Origin: an uncultured Pseudohongiella sp.
GTDB lineage: Bacteria > Pseudomonadota > Gammaproteobacteria > Pseudomonadales > Pseudohongiellaceae
Assembly: GCA_951812715.1 (NCBI GenBank)
Contig: OX638323.1
Location: 3,266,577 to 3,330,576, forward strand
Reading direction: 5' to 3'
Length of the DNA: 64,000 nucleotides
Shown here: positions 17,246 to 26,109 of the stretch, one piece after another
Position numbering within the stretch: position 1 is the first letter of the stretch
Layout of the letters: every line of letters begins with the position of its first letter
Translations under genes and position numbers: made by a program
The notes under the pieces: model-generated
The model's input: the letters and a program-made list of their open reading frames with translations, nothing else
Databases searched by the model: none
Told to the model about the DNA's origin: nothing

Positions 17246-18147
17246 GCCGCCTTCGCCTGGTCGTCGTCGCGGATCAGCGCAAGGAAGGCGTCTTCAAGCG
17301 CGGCTCCCGTTACCTGCAGGTCGCGAAGCTCGGAATCCAGGGCGAACAGCTCGCGTAGCAGTTCCTCGGGCCGCGCGGTCAAAACCTCCAGGTGCTGACC
17401 GCTAACCTCCACTCGGGCAACGCCAGGCATGGCGGCGATTTCGTCGCGGTTTACCGAGGTGATGCAGCGGATGCGCCGACCCGCGGCGCGTGACTTGATT
17501 TCCGCCGACGTTCCTTCGGCGACGACCCGTCCCTGGTGGAAAACCGCGATACGGTCCGCAAGCGCGTCCGCCTCCTCCAGGTTGTGCGTGGTGAGCACCG
17601 CGGTGCGACCCGTCGCCTTGAGACCCCGGATCTCGTTCCATAGACTGCGGCGAGCTTCGACGTCGAGCCCGGTCGTCGGCTCGTCGAGGAAGACCAGTTC
17701 CGGATCGCCGGCCAGCGCCAGCGCGAACATGACTCGCTGTTTCTGGCCCCCGGAGAGCCGGCCATAGCGCCGGTCGCCCAGTTTCTCAAGCCCGGCCATC
17801 GTCAGCAGCCTTAAGACCGGCAGCGGAGCGGGGTAGTAGCTGGAGAACAACTCCAGGTTCTCGGCGACGGTCAATGTATCGGGAACGCCCGAGACTTGCA
17901 GCATCGCGCCACGGCGTAGTCGCACCGCCGTGGCTCCCGGTTCGTGTCCGAATACCCGCACCGTTCCCTGCTGTGCGCGCAGACTCCCGAGCAGCAGACC
18001 TATCGCCGTGGTCTTCCCGGCGCCGTTCGGCCCGAGGATCGCCAGCACTTCGCCGGTCCGAATCTCCAGGTTCAATCCGTCGAGGGCGACGACATCGCCA
18101 TAGCGATGAGTAATGGCTGACATCGTCGCGAGGAGTCGATCCGTCAT
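17242..18147 (-). CDS. ABC transporter ATP-binding protein
   Basis: 301 residues from ATG 18147 (MTDRLLATMSAITHRYG). Walker A ILGPNGAGKTTAIG, signature RLSGGQKQRVMFALAL, Walker B LVFLDEPTTGLD and switch TTHNLEEADALAD are complete. The region after residue 215 is the usual C-terminal extension of the CcmA/DrrA group of exporters. An upstream in-frame start at 18270 adds no family sequence. First gene of a unit running to 12708. Confidence 0.92.
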   Translation of the reverse strand: MTDRLLATMSAITHRYGDVVALDGLNLEIRTGEVLAILGPNGAGKTTAIGLLLGSLRAQQGTVRVFGHEPGATAVRLRRGAMLQVSGVPDTLTVAENLELFSSYYPAPLPVLRLLTMAGLEKLGDRRYGRLSGGQKQRVMFALALAGDPELVFLDEPTTGLDVEARRSLWNEIRGLKATGRTAVLTTHNLEEADALADRIAVFHQGRVVAEGTSAEIKSRAAGRRIRCITSVNRDEIAAMPGVARVEVSGQHLEVLTARPEELLRELFALDSELRDLQVTGAALEDAFLALIRDDDQAKAA

Positions 18148-18247
18148 GTTTGGCGCCTTCTTCAGCGAACAATCATGTTCCAGTAAGAATAACGATGATA
18201 CGCACCGGGATCGATTCCCGGTAGTGCGGATCGTCACCGGCGACTTG

Positions 18248-18259
18248 TGACGAACGTCA
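18248..18259. promoter_or_regulatory. Inverted repeat, possible response-regulator site
   Basis: TGACG-AA-CGTCA lies about 100 bases before the ABC ATPase start, in the only sizeable gap upstream of the operon. NarL/DesR-type regulators bind short inverted repeats of this kind. I infer that it may be the operator for the regulator encoded at 12708; chance occurrence is possible. Confidence 0.4.
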
Positions 18260-18404
18260 TGAATCTGCAAAGATCCGGGAAAATTAAAATGGAAATGCGC
18301 TGAATCGTTGATTTTTCAGGATTGGTATAGTCAAGACGGATTTGGATTGCGTAATTTTCCGCCCAAAGCCAGTGTCGCGCGGCGGTAGCGCTTCCCTTGC
18401 CGGA

Positions 18405-19661
18405 TCAGCTTGCCGAAGGTTTGTCGAAGACTTCCTGGTCGAATTCGTCTTCCCATTTCGCCACCATGGTGGATACCGCCAGGTCGCCGCAGATGTTTAC
18501 CACGGTGCGCCACATGTCGAGCGGGCGGTCAAAGGCCAGGATGAAACCGACGACGATGGCGATCTGTTCCGGCGCCATGCCAAAAGTTTCCATGACCACC
18601 GCCATCAGGAACAGCGACCCGCTCGGCACGGTCGGCGTGGCGATCGAAACCAGCGCCCCGGTGAAAACGATCACCAGGTAGTCGGCCGCGGTCAGATCGA
18701 AGCCGAAGACCTGGGCGCCGAACAGCGAGACGATGCCGACGTAAATCGCGGTGCCGTCCATATTGACCGTCGCGCCAACGGGCAATACGGTCGAGGCGAC
18801 GACGGGGCGAACGCCGAGATTGTTTTCGGCGACGGTCAAGGTGACGGGCAAGGTGGAAGTGCTCGAGGAAGTGGAGAAAGCCACCAGCAAGGCTTCGCGG
18901 ATGCCGAGGATGAATTTCAGCGGCGACAGCTTGAGCGAGAAGCGCAAGATGAGCGCGCCATAAACGAAGACCATGTGAATCAGGCTGCCGATGAGCAGGG
19001 CGGCGGCCACGGCGAAGACGTCGAGAAAGGCGGTCAGGCCGAGCGTGCCTGAAACCCAGGCGATCAACGCGAACACGCCGAAAGGCGCGATTTCCAGCAC
19101 CCAGCCGGTAATGCGCAACACCACCGTAACGCCGACTTCGAATAAGTCGGTCAAGGGTCTGGCGGCCTCGCCGGCGGCGATCAGGCCGACGCCGAGCAGA
19201 ACGGCAAAAAAGATGATCGCCAATACATTGCCTTCGGCCAGCGCGGCAATGGGATTGGCAGGGATGATCGACATCAGCCGGTCGCCGATCGGCACGGCTT
19301 GCTGCACCGTGCCGGGCACGGCATTCGACAGATCGGCGCCCACTCCAGGCTGCATGATGACCGCGAGCGCCACGCCGAGGCTGATTGCGGCTATCGAAGT
19401 CGCCAGAAATAGCAACAGGGTCTTGATGCCAAGCGAGCCCAGCTTGGCGGGGTCGCCCATCGACGCCACGCCGCTAATCACGGTAAGGAACACGATGGGG
19501 ACGATCAACATGCGGATCAATCGAATAAACAGGTCGCCGATCCACAAGATACTCTCGGTTCCCGGACCCCAGAGCGAGCCGACGATCACGCCCAGCGCCA
19601 TGGCGCCGACTATTCTTTTCCACAATGCGATACCAAACCAGGCTGCAAACGCGTTTGCCAT
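18405..19661 (-). CDS. Dicarboxylate/amino acid:cation symporter (DAACS family)
   Basis: 418 residues, normal length for GltP/DctA-type proteins. Landmarks are LFIRLIRMLIVPIVFLTVISG (TM2-3 region), the re-entrant loop serines STSSSTSTLPVT, the substrate-binding NMDGTAIYVG in TM7, and PTVPSGSLFLMAVV in the second hairpin loop. It imports glutamate, aspartate or C4-dicarboxylates with H+ or Na+; which one is not decidable here. GGAG six bases before ATG 19661 supports the start. A decayed partial copy of this gene and its upstream DNA lies at 21703-22210. Confidence 0.93.
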   Translation of the reverse strand: MANAFAAWFGIALWKRIVGAMALGVIVGSLWGPGTESILWIGDLFIRLIRMLIVPIVFLTVISGVASMGDPAKLGSLGIKTLLLFLATSIAAISLGVALAVIMQPGVGADLSNAVPGTVQQAVPIGDRLMSIIPANPIAALAEGNVLAIIFFAVLLGVGLIAAGEAARPLTDLFEVGVTVVLRITGWVLEIAPFGVFALIAWVSGTLGLTAFLDVFAVAAALLIGSLIHMVFVYGALILRFSLKLSPLKFILGIREALLVAFSTSSSTSTLPVTLTVAENNLGVRPVVASTVLPVGATVNMDGTAIYVGIVSLFGAQVFGFDLTAADYLVIVFTGALVSIATPTVPSGSLFLMAVVMETFGMAPEQIAIVVGFILAFDRPLDMWRTVVNICGDLAVSTMVAKWEDEFDQEVFDKPSAS

Positions 19662-19961
19662 GAGTTACTCCTTGAATGTCGTCTTTCGCCCGAGGCAGGA
19701 CTATGGGAAATGGCCGCGGCCGGGCCAGCATATCAGAGTCGGCCGGAAACTGGATTCTCACGATCCAATACGACTATTGTTCCAGTCACCTGGCAATCGA
19801 CCGGGATAGCCTGCCAATGCGCAATGAAATGCATTGCTGGGACACCCACTGTCAATCCTCCGAGAGACTCCATTTTCCGTATCGGCCCGAAAGAAAGTTG
19901 GGGAATCACGATGGCACCCATCGTGGCATGGTCAACCGGCGCATCAGCGGGAATGCGACGA
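19662..19961. other. Intergenic region with duplicated upstream DNA and a dispersed repeat
   Basis: No gene seen. Bases 19662 to about 19830 resemble 22053-22210, upstream of the decayed symporter copy. The start of a dispersed repeat (TGGGACACCCACTGTC) lies at 19838. Confidence 0.5.
19838..19880. repeat. Short dispersed repeat, copy 1
   Basis: Starts TGGGACACCCACTGTCAATC and continues to CTCCATTTTCCG. It is near-identical to 20503-20546, and its outermost 12 bases recur reversed at 183-194. It looks like one end of a small mobile element, but no partner end or transposase was found. Confidence 0.5.
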
Positions 19962-20270
19962 TCAATCCTGATCGGGCAGAGTCAATTGTCCAGTCTGCGT
20001 TATCCGCTCAAGAGAAGTTTCGATTCGGGTAAATCGACTGTCCATTTCGCCAAATCGGCGTTCGATTGAAGTTTCCAATTCGCCAAACCGACGTTCGAGC
20101 AGGACTTCAATGCGGGCAATCTGTTCCTTGGTATCAAGCTGATATGTGGAAATTTCCTGACGAATCGTTGTCGATTCGGTATCGATACGATCTTGCAGGT
20201 ACCAGGCGACCAGGAGCAAGCCTATGACAACAAAGGAATTTTCTTTGGCGAGAGAGATCAGTTCATGCAT
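19962..20270 (-). CDS. Small membrane-anchored coiled-coil protein
   Basis: 102 residues of unknown function. An N-terminal transmembrane helix (FVVIGLLLVAWYL) is followed by a charged helix with repeating RRFGELETSIERRFGEMDSRF units, each about 11 residues apart. The start is supported by AAGGA nine bases upstream of ATG 20270. Such t-SNARE-like coiled coils occur in small phage or accessory proteins; no function can be assigned. Its 3' end adjoins the dispersed repeat near 19.84 kb. Confidence 0.55.
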   Translation of the reverse strand: MHELISLAKENSFVVIGLLLVAWYLQDRIDTESTTIRQEISTYQLDTKEQIARIEVLLERRFGELETSIERRFGEMDSRFTRIETSLERITQTGQLTLPDQD

Positions 20271-20458
20271 GGTTGGAATCCTTTCTCCATTCGTCGGAGA
20301 TTACGCTACCACCAGTTTGGTGGGCAATCAAAATTTCGGGGAAATTATCCGCCCGCTCATGTGCCGCGAGCGCTGCAAGCTCCCTGCATACGGGAGTTGA
20401 ATCGGGCAAAAAAGTTATAGTCCGTGATTTTCGGATTGCGTGATTCTCCAGCGAAAAT

Positions 20459-21615
20459 TCATGTCCGACCGGTAGCCGGCATCCAACTCATCGATGCATC
20501 GATGGGACACCCACTGTCGATCCCCTGGGAGACCCCATTTTCCGCCTCCCCGTCAATCAGTGACGAGAGTCGAGAAAAGAGGGCAATTGATGGAACGGAA
20601 TAACCGATTGTCCATTTTCGTCCCTTCTGGCATTGGCGCCCGTGTAGGCGGCCGCGCCGGTAAAGCAGGTCAACCTCGTTGCCGTTGCTATCCCGGAAGA
20701 AGAACAATTCCGCGGGCCGATTCCGATTCAGATCGAACTTCATGATTTCGTTTACCACTGCGTTCTCGAACAGAGCCCCGCGTAGCGGCTGGCGTTCGAC
20801 ATGCTCCGGACTGGTGAGGCCAAGCAAATAGCAGGCTACGCCCGTATCGTGGAAATAGAGCTTGGGACGTTTGACGAGACGCTTGCGGATATTGCTGAAC
20901 CAGGGTTTGAGCCGAAATAGGACATAGCTCGCTTCCATGAGATTCAGCCAGTCGCCTGCCGCAGTCTGGCTGATGCCGCAGTCTTTCGCCAACTGGTTCA
21001 GATTGAGTATTTGCCCGATATTGGCCGCGCATAGCTGCAACAACGTTTGAAATCGCGAAGTATCCCGTACCGCGCTCAACTGGCGCACATCGCGCTCCAG
21101 ATAAGTGTCGACGTAATCACGATAGAAATTGGTTGGTTCGAGTCCTGCATCGAAAATTCGTGGATAACCGCCAGTGAACGTATGATCGAACCAGTTTTCC
21201 GGGGCCGCATCGGCGCGCGCAAGCTCTTCGCGGGAAAACGGCAACAGGGTGAGCAAGGCAGTTCGCCCCGCGAGCGACTGACTCAGAAGCTGTCGCGCGG
21301 AAAAGTTGTGACTTCCGGTCAGCAGGAATTGTCCGGAGCGGCCGGATTCGTCAGTTCTGACCTGGATCTAGGAGGTCAATTCCGGCGCGCGTTGAATTTC
21401 ATCGATTATGGCGCCGTCCGCGTACGCGGCAAGAAAGCCGCGGGGTCGCCGGTCGCGAACTCGCGCTCGTCCGGCGCTTCAAGGTTGACATAGGGAAGAT
21501 CGAACGCGCCGCGGGCCAGCGTGGTTTTGCCGGACTGCCGCGGCCCGGTCAGTGTCACGAAGGGATATTGTTTAAAAGCCGCCAGAGCGGCTTCGGCAAG
21601 AATCCGGGGAATCAT
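20459..21615 (-). pseudogene. AAA ATPase with DUF4143 domain, multiply disrupted
   Basis: The N-terminus (from ATG 21615) has Walker A TLTGPRQSGKTTLA. A one-base deletion near 21430 shifts the frame; the next part, DGAIIDEIQRAPEL, continues in another frame and meets a TAG near 21369 where family members have a tyrosine codon. The DUF4143 half (20650-21256) is well preserved: FTGGYPRIFDAG, YVDTYLERDVRQL, YFHDTGVACYLLGL and FFRDSNGNEVDLLYRRG. After that the C-terminus is replaced by unrelated sequence containing the dispersed repeat of 20503. Three separate lesions make it a pseudogene. Intact members are ATPases of unclear role, often horizontally spread. Confidence 0.85.
20503..20546. repeat. 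Short dispersed repeat, copy 2
   Basis: Starts TGGGACACCCACTGTCGATC and continues to ACCCCATTTTCCG, matching 19838-19880. It lies where the DUF4143 gene loses its normal C-terminus, which suggests the element truncated the gene. Confidence 0.5.
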
Positions 21616-21702
21616 GCCTTCGAAAATAGATCAAAAATTATGTAATTTCATAGTTCAATCTGGAAATTACATAGTTCAAATCTTGACCAAACTGCTGTCG
21701 CT

Positions 21703-22052
21703 TTACGAGTTTTCGCAAATTTCCTCGTCGAATTCGTCTTCCCATTTCTCCACCAAGGTGGCAACCGCGAGGTTGCCGCGGACGTTTACCAGGGTGCGCC
21801 ACATGTCCAGCGGGAGGTCGAAGGCCAGGGTAAAACCGACCACCAGGGCGATCTGTTCCGGCGTCGCGCCGTTGATAACGGTCACTAACACGACCGGAAG
21901 GATCAGCATGCGAATCAGGCGTATGGACAGATCGCCCAGCCACAAGATGCTTTCCGCCTTCAAAGCGAGCCGACGATCACGCCGAGCGTCATGGCGCCTA
22001 CGATTATCTTGCGCAATACGATTCTGAACCAGCCGGTGAGCGCGTCCGCCAT
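21703..22052 (-). pseudogene. Decayed partial copy of the dicarboxylate symporter gene
   Basis: Starts at ATG 22052 as MADALTGWFRIVLRKIIVGA, matching the intact symporter's MANAFAAWFGIALWKRIVGA. A frameshift with stop follows GVIVGSL. It resumes as SILWLGDLSIRLIRMLILPV, then jumps from VTVING straight to ATPEQIALVVGF and the C-terminus (WEDEFDEEICENS). About 290 internal residues are missing, including the substrate-binding helices. Upstream bases to about 22210 also match those before 19661, so a block of DNA was copied. The remnant cannot transport. Confidence 0.9.
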
Positions 22053-22206
22053 GAATTGCTGCTGGAATGTCCTGTCACGCCTCGGGCAAGACTATGGAAG
22101 TTACCGCGGCCGGGCCGGCGTTTCCGAGCCGGCATGAAACTGGACTCCCGCCGGTCATTGCGGCTATTGTTCAAGATACTTGCCAATCATTCGGTACAGC
22201 CTGCAA

Positions 22207-22641
22207 ATGGGCGATGACATTCCCGCAAAAGCCGCCGCCGAGGCCGCGACGGTCCATTCCCTGGAAAGCCTCATGATCTGGGGGGAAGTGCTTGAGCTTT
22301 ACGCCCTGGATTGGGACGAAACCTTTGGTTATGCGCCGCATTATTTCACCCAGGAATACTGGTATCTGCTCGTGCGCGTTACTTTCGCCGCACTGAAGGG
22401 TCACCCGCTCACCGTCACCAGCGCCACCCAGGGCATGAAATCAGGCTCGAACCGGACTCGGGAGAATCGCCTGCAAAAGGCGGTAACGGACGGCTACCTG
22501 CTCAAGCAACGCAGCGAAGAAGACATGCGCAATGTCTGTCTGCTGCCGACTGACCGCCTGGTCAAGCTGATTCTCGGCCATATGGACCGCACCCTGGAGA
22601 TGACGCTCAAACGCCTCGGGAACATCGCCGGGAACGAATGA
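22207..22641 (+). CDS. Winged-helix (MarR-like) protein, function unknown
   Basis: 144 residues from ATG 22207. The C-terminal half (HPLTVTSATQGMKSGSNRTR, then KAVTDGYLLKQRSEEDMRNV and LLPTDRLVKLIL) has the recognition helix and wing pattern of MarR-type regulators. The N-terminal half is helical. No strong ribosome-binding site is visible. Its 3' end overlaps the end of the convergent hydrolase gene by 35 bases. The sequence just upstream is part of the copied symporter block, so its promoter may have changed. Target genes are unknown. Confidence 0.6.
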   Translation: MGDDIPAKAAAEAATVHSLESLMIWGEVLELYALDWDETFGYAPHYFTQEYWYLLVRVTFAALKGHPLTVTSATQGMKSGSNRTRENRLQKAVTDGYLLKQRSEEDMRNVCLLPTDRLVKLILGHMDRTLEMTLKRLGNIAGNE

Positions 22642-23650
22642 AGTCGCGCACGAGACGCGCGCATTGTTCCGGAAACTGGATATGTGGAGCATGGCCACAA
22701 CCCGGCAGCCTGTTGTCTTCGGCAAGGCCGCCCCTGCTCCGGTAAGTTTCCAGCAGGTGCGTCATCTGGCTGACCATCGGTTGCGGCCGCGATCCCGGCC
22801 AGCCTGGAATCACGCCCAACATTCCGAGAGTGGCGGCATCGAACTGGGAAGCGTCGCTGATAATTACATCGCTGTCCCCCTGAATGCGCAGGATCGGCGG
22901 TTTTTGCTCCAGTTCGACCAGTGGCCAGGCATTGAAGTACTTCGGGCTGATCGCGTTCATCGGCCCCCAGTCTCCGGGCGCAACGCCGGGCCAGTTTTCG
23001 GACTTCCGTGAGTCTCCCGGCCAGGCCCGATCTCCGCAATGCTGCCGATATAGAGAGTCAAGCAGTTCCTCTTCGTCTTCTTTCCGTGCGCCTGTTCCGA
23101 ATCGGCCGAGTATCGAATGACGCATGATTCCGCGCACGAGATCGATATTGCCGCCCTTGCGGCCCCCGGCCACGGCGGCGGCATAGTCGGCGCCGACTAT
23201 GCCGCCGCCGGAACCGGCGAAATCCGCGTGATTGGGCTTGCCGGCAAGATCAAGGGTTCCACCGTATCCGAACGGGCTTACCGGCGCCAGCAGCACTAGC
23301 GATCGAGCCCGGCGCGGCTCCCGCAAGGCAGCCGCCATGGCGACCGCGCCGCCGAGCGACCAACCGAGCAAGTGGCAGCTTTCGATTCCGAGAGCATCGA
23401 GCAAGGCAAACAGATCGTCGACCCAGTCGCGGGCGCCACGACTAGCCTCGACCAGCTTGCGTTCCGTATGTCCGTAACCGCGCAGGTCCGGCAGGATGAG
23501 AAGGAAATCGTCTTGCAAGCGCGCCGCAAGCCCGAGCATGGCCGCGGAATCGCTGCCATTGCCATGGATCAGGACCAGGGGCTCCCGGTTCTCGTCTCCC
23601 AGTCTGCGCAGGCTTTGCCGGAGCCTGCGAGTCTCGATGATTTCGAACAA
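22607..23650 (-). CDS. Alpha/beta hydrolase
   Basis: About 347 residues. The fold is shown by PLVLIHGNGSDSAAM (oxyanion region), the nucleophile elbow LLGWSLGGAVAMA, the Asp in ILRIQGDSDVII and the His in LPGCGHAPHIQFPEQ. A cap insertion lies between about residues 160 and 270. No ATG starts the core; TTG 23650, just after the receptor gene's stop, is my best choice, although the frame is open to 23752. It follows the TonB receptor by about ten bases and is probably co-transcribed, so it may hydrolyse the ligand that the receptor brings in. The substrate is unknown. Confidence 0.82.
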   Translation of the reverse strand: MFEIIETRRLRQSLRRLGDENREPLVLIHGNGSDSAAMLGLAARLQDDFLLILPDLRGYGHTERKLVEASRGARDWVDDLFALLDALGIESCHLLGWSLGGAVAMAAALREPRRARSLVLLAPVSPFGYGGTLDLAGKPNHADFAGSGGGIVGADYAAAVAGGRKGGNIDLVRGIMRHSILGRFGTGARKEDEEELLDSLYRQHCGDRAWPGDSRKSENWPGVAPGDWGPMNAISPKYFNAWPLVELEQKPPILRIQGDSDVIISDASQFDAATLGMLGVIPGWPGSRPQPMVSQMTHLLETYRSRGGLAEDNRLPGCGHAPHIQFPEQCARLVRDFIRSRRCSRGV

Positions 23651-23660
23651 GTGACCGGTC

Positions 23661-25913
23661 TCAGAAGCGTTTACCGACGGTGAAGCTGACGCCGCGCGGC
23701 GGTCCGTAATAGGACAGCGCCACGCCGGGATACGAGAGCAGGTCGAAACCATGCACGATGTAGGCCTCGTCGGTGATATTGGTGACAGCGAGGCGGGCGT
23801 GGAATCCGCTCGCGAAATGCTCCCACCAGGCGGTGAAATTGGCGATGTAGTAATCGTCCTGCATCAATGAAGGCTCGTTCATGATCGTGGTGAAATAGCT
23901 TGAACTGCCTCGCACCTGGCCGCTCAGGGTCAACGACCAGTCAGCCGTACCGTAGGCATTCCAGCTCGCGCCGGCGCCCCAGGTGAAATCCGGCGCCTGG
24001 ATCAGATCGAAGTGGCTGAGATCCTGGATTTCGCCGCTAGCGAGATTGGGCGCGTTGTACTCCTGGTACTCGGCGTCGAGCACGCCGGCAAAGGCGCTCA
24101 GCCGCAGATCGGAATTCGGCGCCGCGCTGAGTTCGAATTCGAGGCCCTGGGTCACGGCTGCGCCGGCATTGGAAAAAATGGCGATGAAACTGGCGTTGGC
24201 CGAACCGAAACTCGACAGTTGCATGTCTTCGTAGTCATTGCGAAAAGCCGCCGCGTGCAGGCTGAACCGGCCGTTCCGCCAGTTCCGTTTCAGGCCCGCT
24301 TCGATGGAAGTGACAAATTCTTCATCGTAGGGGTCGGCCTCGTTGTCGTCGCGCGAGCGACCATTGAATCCGCCGCTCTTGAAGCCGCGAGTAGCGTTCA
24401 GATAAAGCAGCAATTCATCGTTTGGCTGATAGCTGATGCCGAGCTTGGGGGAGAATGCGCTAAAGGTTTTTTCGCCGACCGTGGCGAAACTGAAGGGCAG
24501 CGCGGCCGCGTCGGCAAGATCGGCAAGCGTGATTCCGGGGTTGCCGAAGCCGATCGCGCCGTTATAGACCCGGTTCAGGCGCTTGTCATCGCTGGTATAG
24601 CGGGCGCCGGCGGTCAGTTCGAGATTTTCCCCCATCGGCAAGGTCAATTCACCGAACACCGCCCGGCTTTTCGTTTCCAGGTCATTGGTCGATGCCGTGG
24701 AAAGACCGTAATCGAACCCCGGAATGCCAAAAAAGGAGATATTCGCCTCCGGTCCGAAAACGCCGTCGGGAGTGATATCGGCTTCGTCGAAGTAGTACAA
24801 GCCGGTGACCAGGGTGGCGCCATTGTCGAATTCGAACAATGCCTGTAGTTCCTGGCTGAATTGTTCCTGTTGCTGATGCACGAAAACGCCGAAGGCCGCC
24901 ACGTCGTCCCCGTCGAGATCGAGAAATGAGTCGTGTTCGATTTCCCGCCAGGAAGAAATTGATTTCAAGCTCAGAACATCATTGATCCGCCAACTCGGTA
25001 TGATGGAAAAGCCACGCGTGGTCAGCCGCTCTTCATGATTGAAATCGGCATTGACCTTGAAGGGTCCCGGATTGGCGTCCTCAAGGCCGAGCAGTTGCCC
25101 GACTATCGATACCGCTTCCACTGATGGCGTCACGGAAGTATCCGGATCATTGTCCGAGTAGTCGATGCTCAGTTGCAGATCGAAGTCGCCGCCATCGTCG
25201 AACAGCAACTGGCCGCGGAACACGGAAAGCGCCTTGTCGCCGTCGTCGGCGCCGTCTGCGAGATTTTCCGACCAGCCATCCCGACTCAGGCGTCCAAGGC
25301 TCAACCGACTGGACACGTTTTCGCTCAGAGGCAGGTTCAGCACCGCGCTTAGCTCGCGCTGCCCGTAGTTGCCTATGCCGGCTTCAATGTCGGCGGAAAA
25401 CTCCGCCTCGGGCCGAATCGAAACGTACTTGATTGCGCCGCCAATGGTGTTGCGCCCGTACAAGGTGCCTTGTGGGCCGCGCAACACTTCAATGTGATTG
25501 ACGTCGAACAGTTCAAGAAAGGAACCCTGGGCTCGGCCGAGATAGACGTCGTCGAGATAAACCGCGACGCCCGGGTCGGCGAATGAAAGCGAATCGCGCT
25601 GGCCGATGCCACGCACATAGATCACGGCGTTGGAAGCATCGCCGACATCCAGGCTCAGGTTGGGAGTCAGCATTTCGAGTGATCCGAGGTCGGCCGCGCC
25701 GATTCGTTCGAGATCGTCGCCGGTGACCGCGGTTACCGCCAGGGGAGTTTCCCCGATGGGCTCGGCGAAACGCCGGGCTTCCACAATGATACTTTCGATG
25801 GCCGGGTCATCCGGCGGCGCCTGGGCCAATACAACGGAGCCAGGCAGCCCGGAAGCGGTAATGGCCAGTAAGGCAGCCATTCCTGTTGCGGGGTAACTAT
25901 CTGGAACTTTCAC
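23661..25913 (-). CDS. TonB-dependent receptor of unknown substrate
   Basis: About 750 residues. Signal peptide (MAALLAITASGLPGSVVLAQ), plug domain (ETPLAVTAVTGDDLERIG, YVRGIGQRDSLSFADPGVAV, IEVLRGPQGTLYGRNTIGG) and a barrel ending VGKRF. It belongs to the large receptor group, common in sphingomonads and marine gammaproteobacteria, with SFADPGVAVYLDDVYLGR. GTG 25913, preceded by GGAGG seven bases away, is chosen over the upstream frame start at 26111. It is divergent from fpr and runs into the alpha/beta hydrolase gene. Iron complexes or small organic ligands are possible; the sequence does not decide. Confidence 0.92.
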   Translation of the reverse strand: MKVPDSYPATGMAALLAITASGLPGSVVLAQAPPDDPAIESIIVEARRFAEPIGETPLAVTAVTGDDLERIGAADLGSLEMLTPNLSLDVGDASNAVIYVRGIGQRDSLSFADPGVAVYLDDVYLGRAQGSFLELFDVNHIEVLRGPQGTLYGRNTIGGAIKYVSIRPEAEFSADIEAGIGNYGQRELSAVLNLPLSENVSSRLSLGRLSRDGWSENLADGADDGDKALSVFRGQLLFDDGGDFDLQLSIDYSDNDPDTSVTPSVEAVSIVGQLLGLEDANPGPFKVNADFNHEERLTTRGFSIIPSWRINDVLSLKSISSWREIEHDSFLDLDGDDVAAFGVFVHQQQEQFSQELQALFEFDNGATLVTGLYYFDEADITPDGVFGPEANISFFGIPGFDYGLSTASTNDLETKSRAVFGELTLPMGENLELTAGARYTSDDKRLNRVYNGAIGFGNPGITLADLADAAALPFSFATVGEKTFSAFSPKLGISYQPNDELLLYLNATRGFKSGGFNGRSRDDNEADPYDEEFVTSIEAGLKRNWRNGRFSLHAAAFRNDYEDMQLSSFGSANASFIAIFSNAGAAVTQGLEFELSAAPNSDLRLSAFAGVLDAEYQEYNAPNLASGEIQDLSHFDLIQAPDFTWGAGASWNAYGTADWSLTLSGQVRGSSSYFTTIMNEPSLMQDDYYIANFTAWWEHFASGFHARLAVTNITDEAYIVHGFDLLSYPGVALSYYGPPRGVSFTVGKRF

Positions 25914-26109
25914 GGCAATTCCTCCGGACAAGCCAATATCCGGAAATTCTAGAAATGCCACAACTGCATAACAATACGAGATATTTCCGAAGAAATTGCA
26001 CGGAAATTCTGCCGCAAATATTGCGCATTTGTGTTGAACGATGGCATTGATGCGACCAGTTAAATTATCATGACGCCACTTTCCGAAAAGCAATTCCGCA
26101 GCGAAAAGC

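Noticed and set aside
17187-17405. Small plus-strand frames inside the ABC operon
   Set aside because: Shadows of the minus-strand genes with no independent support.
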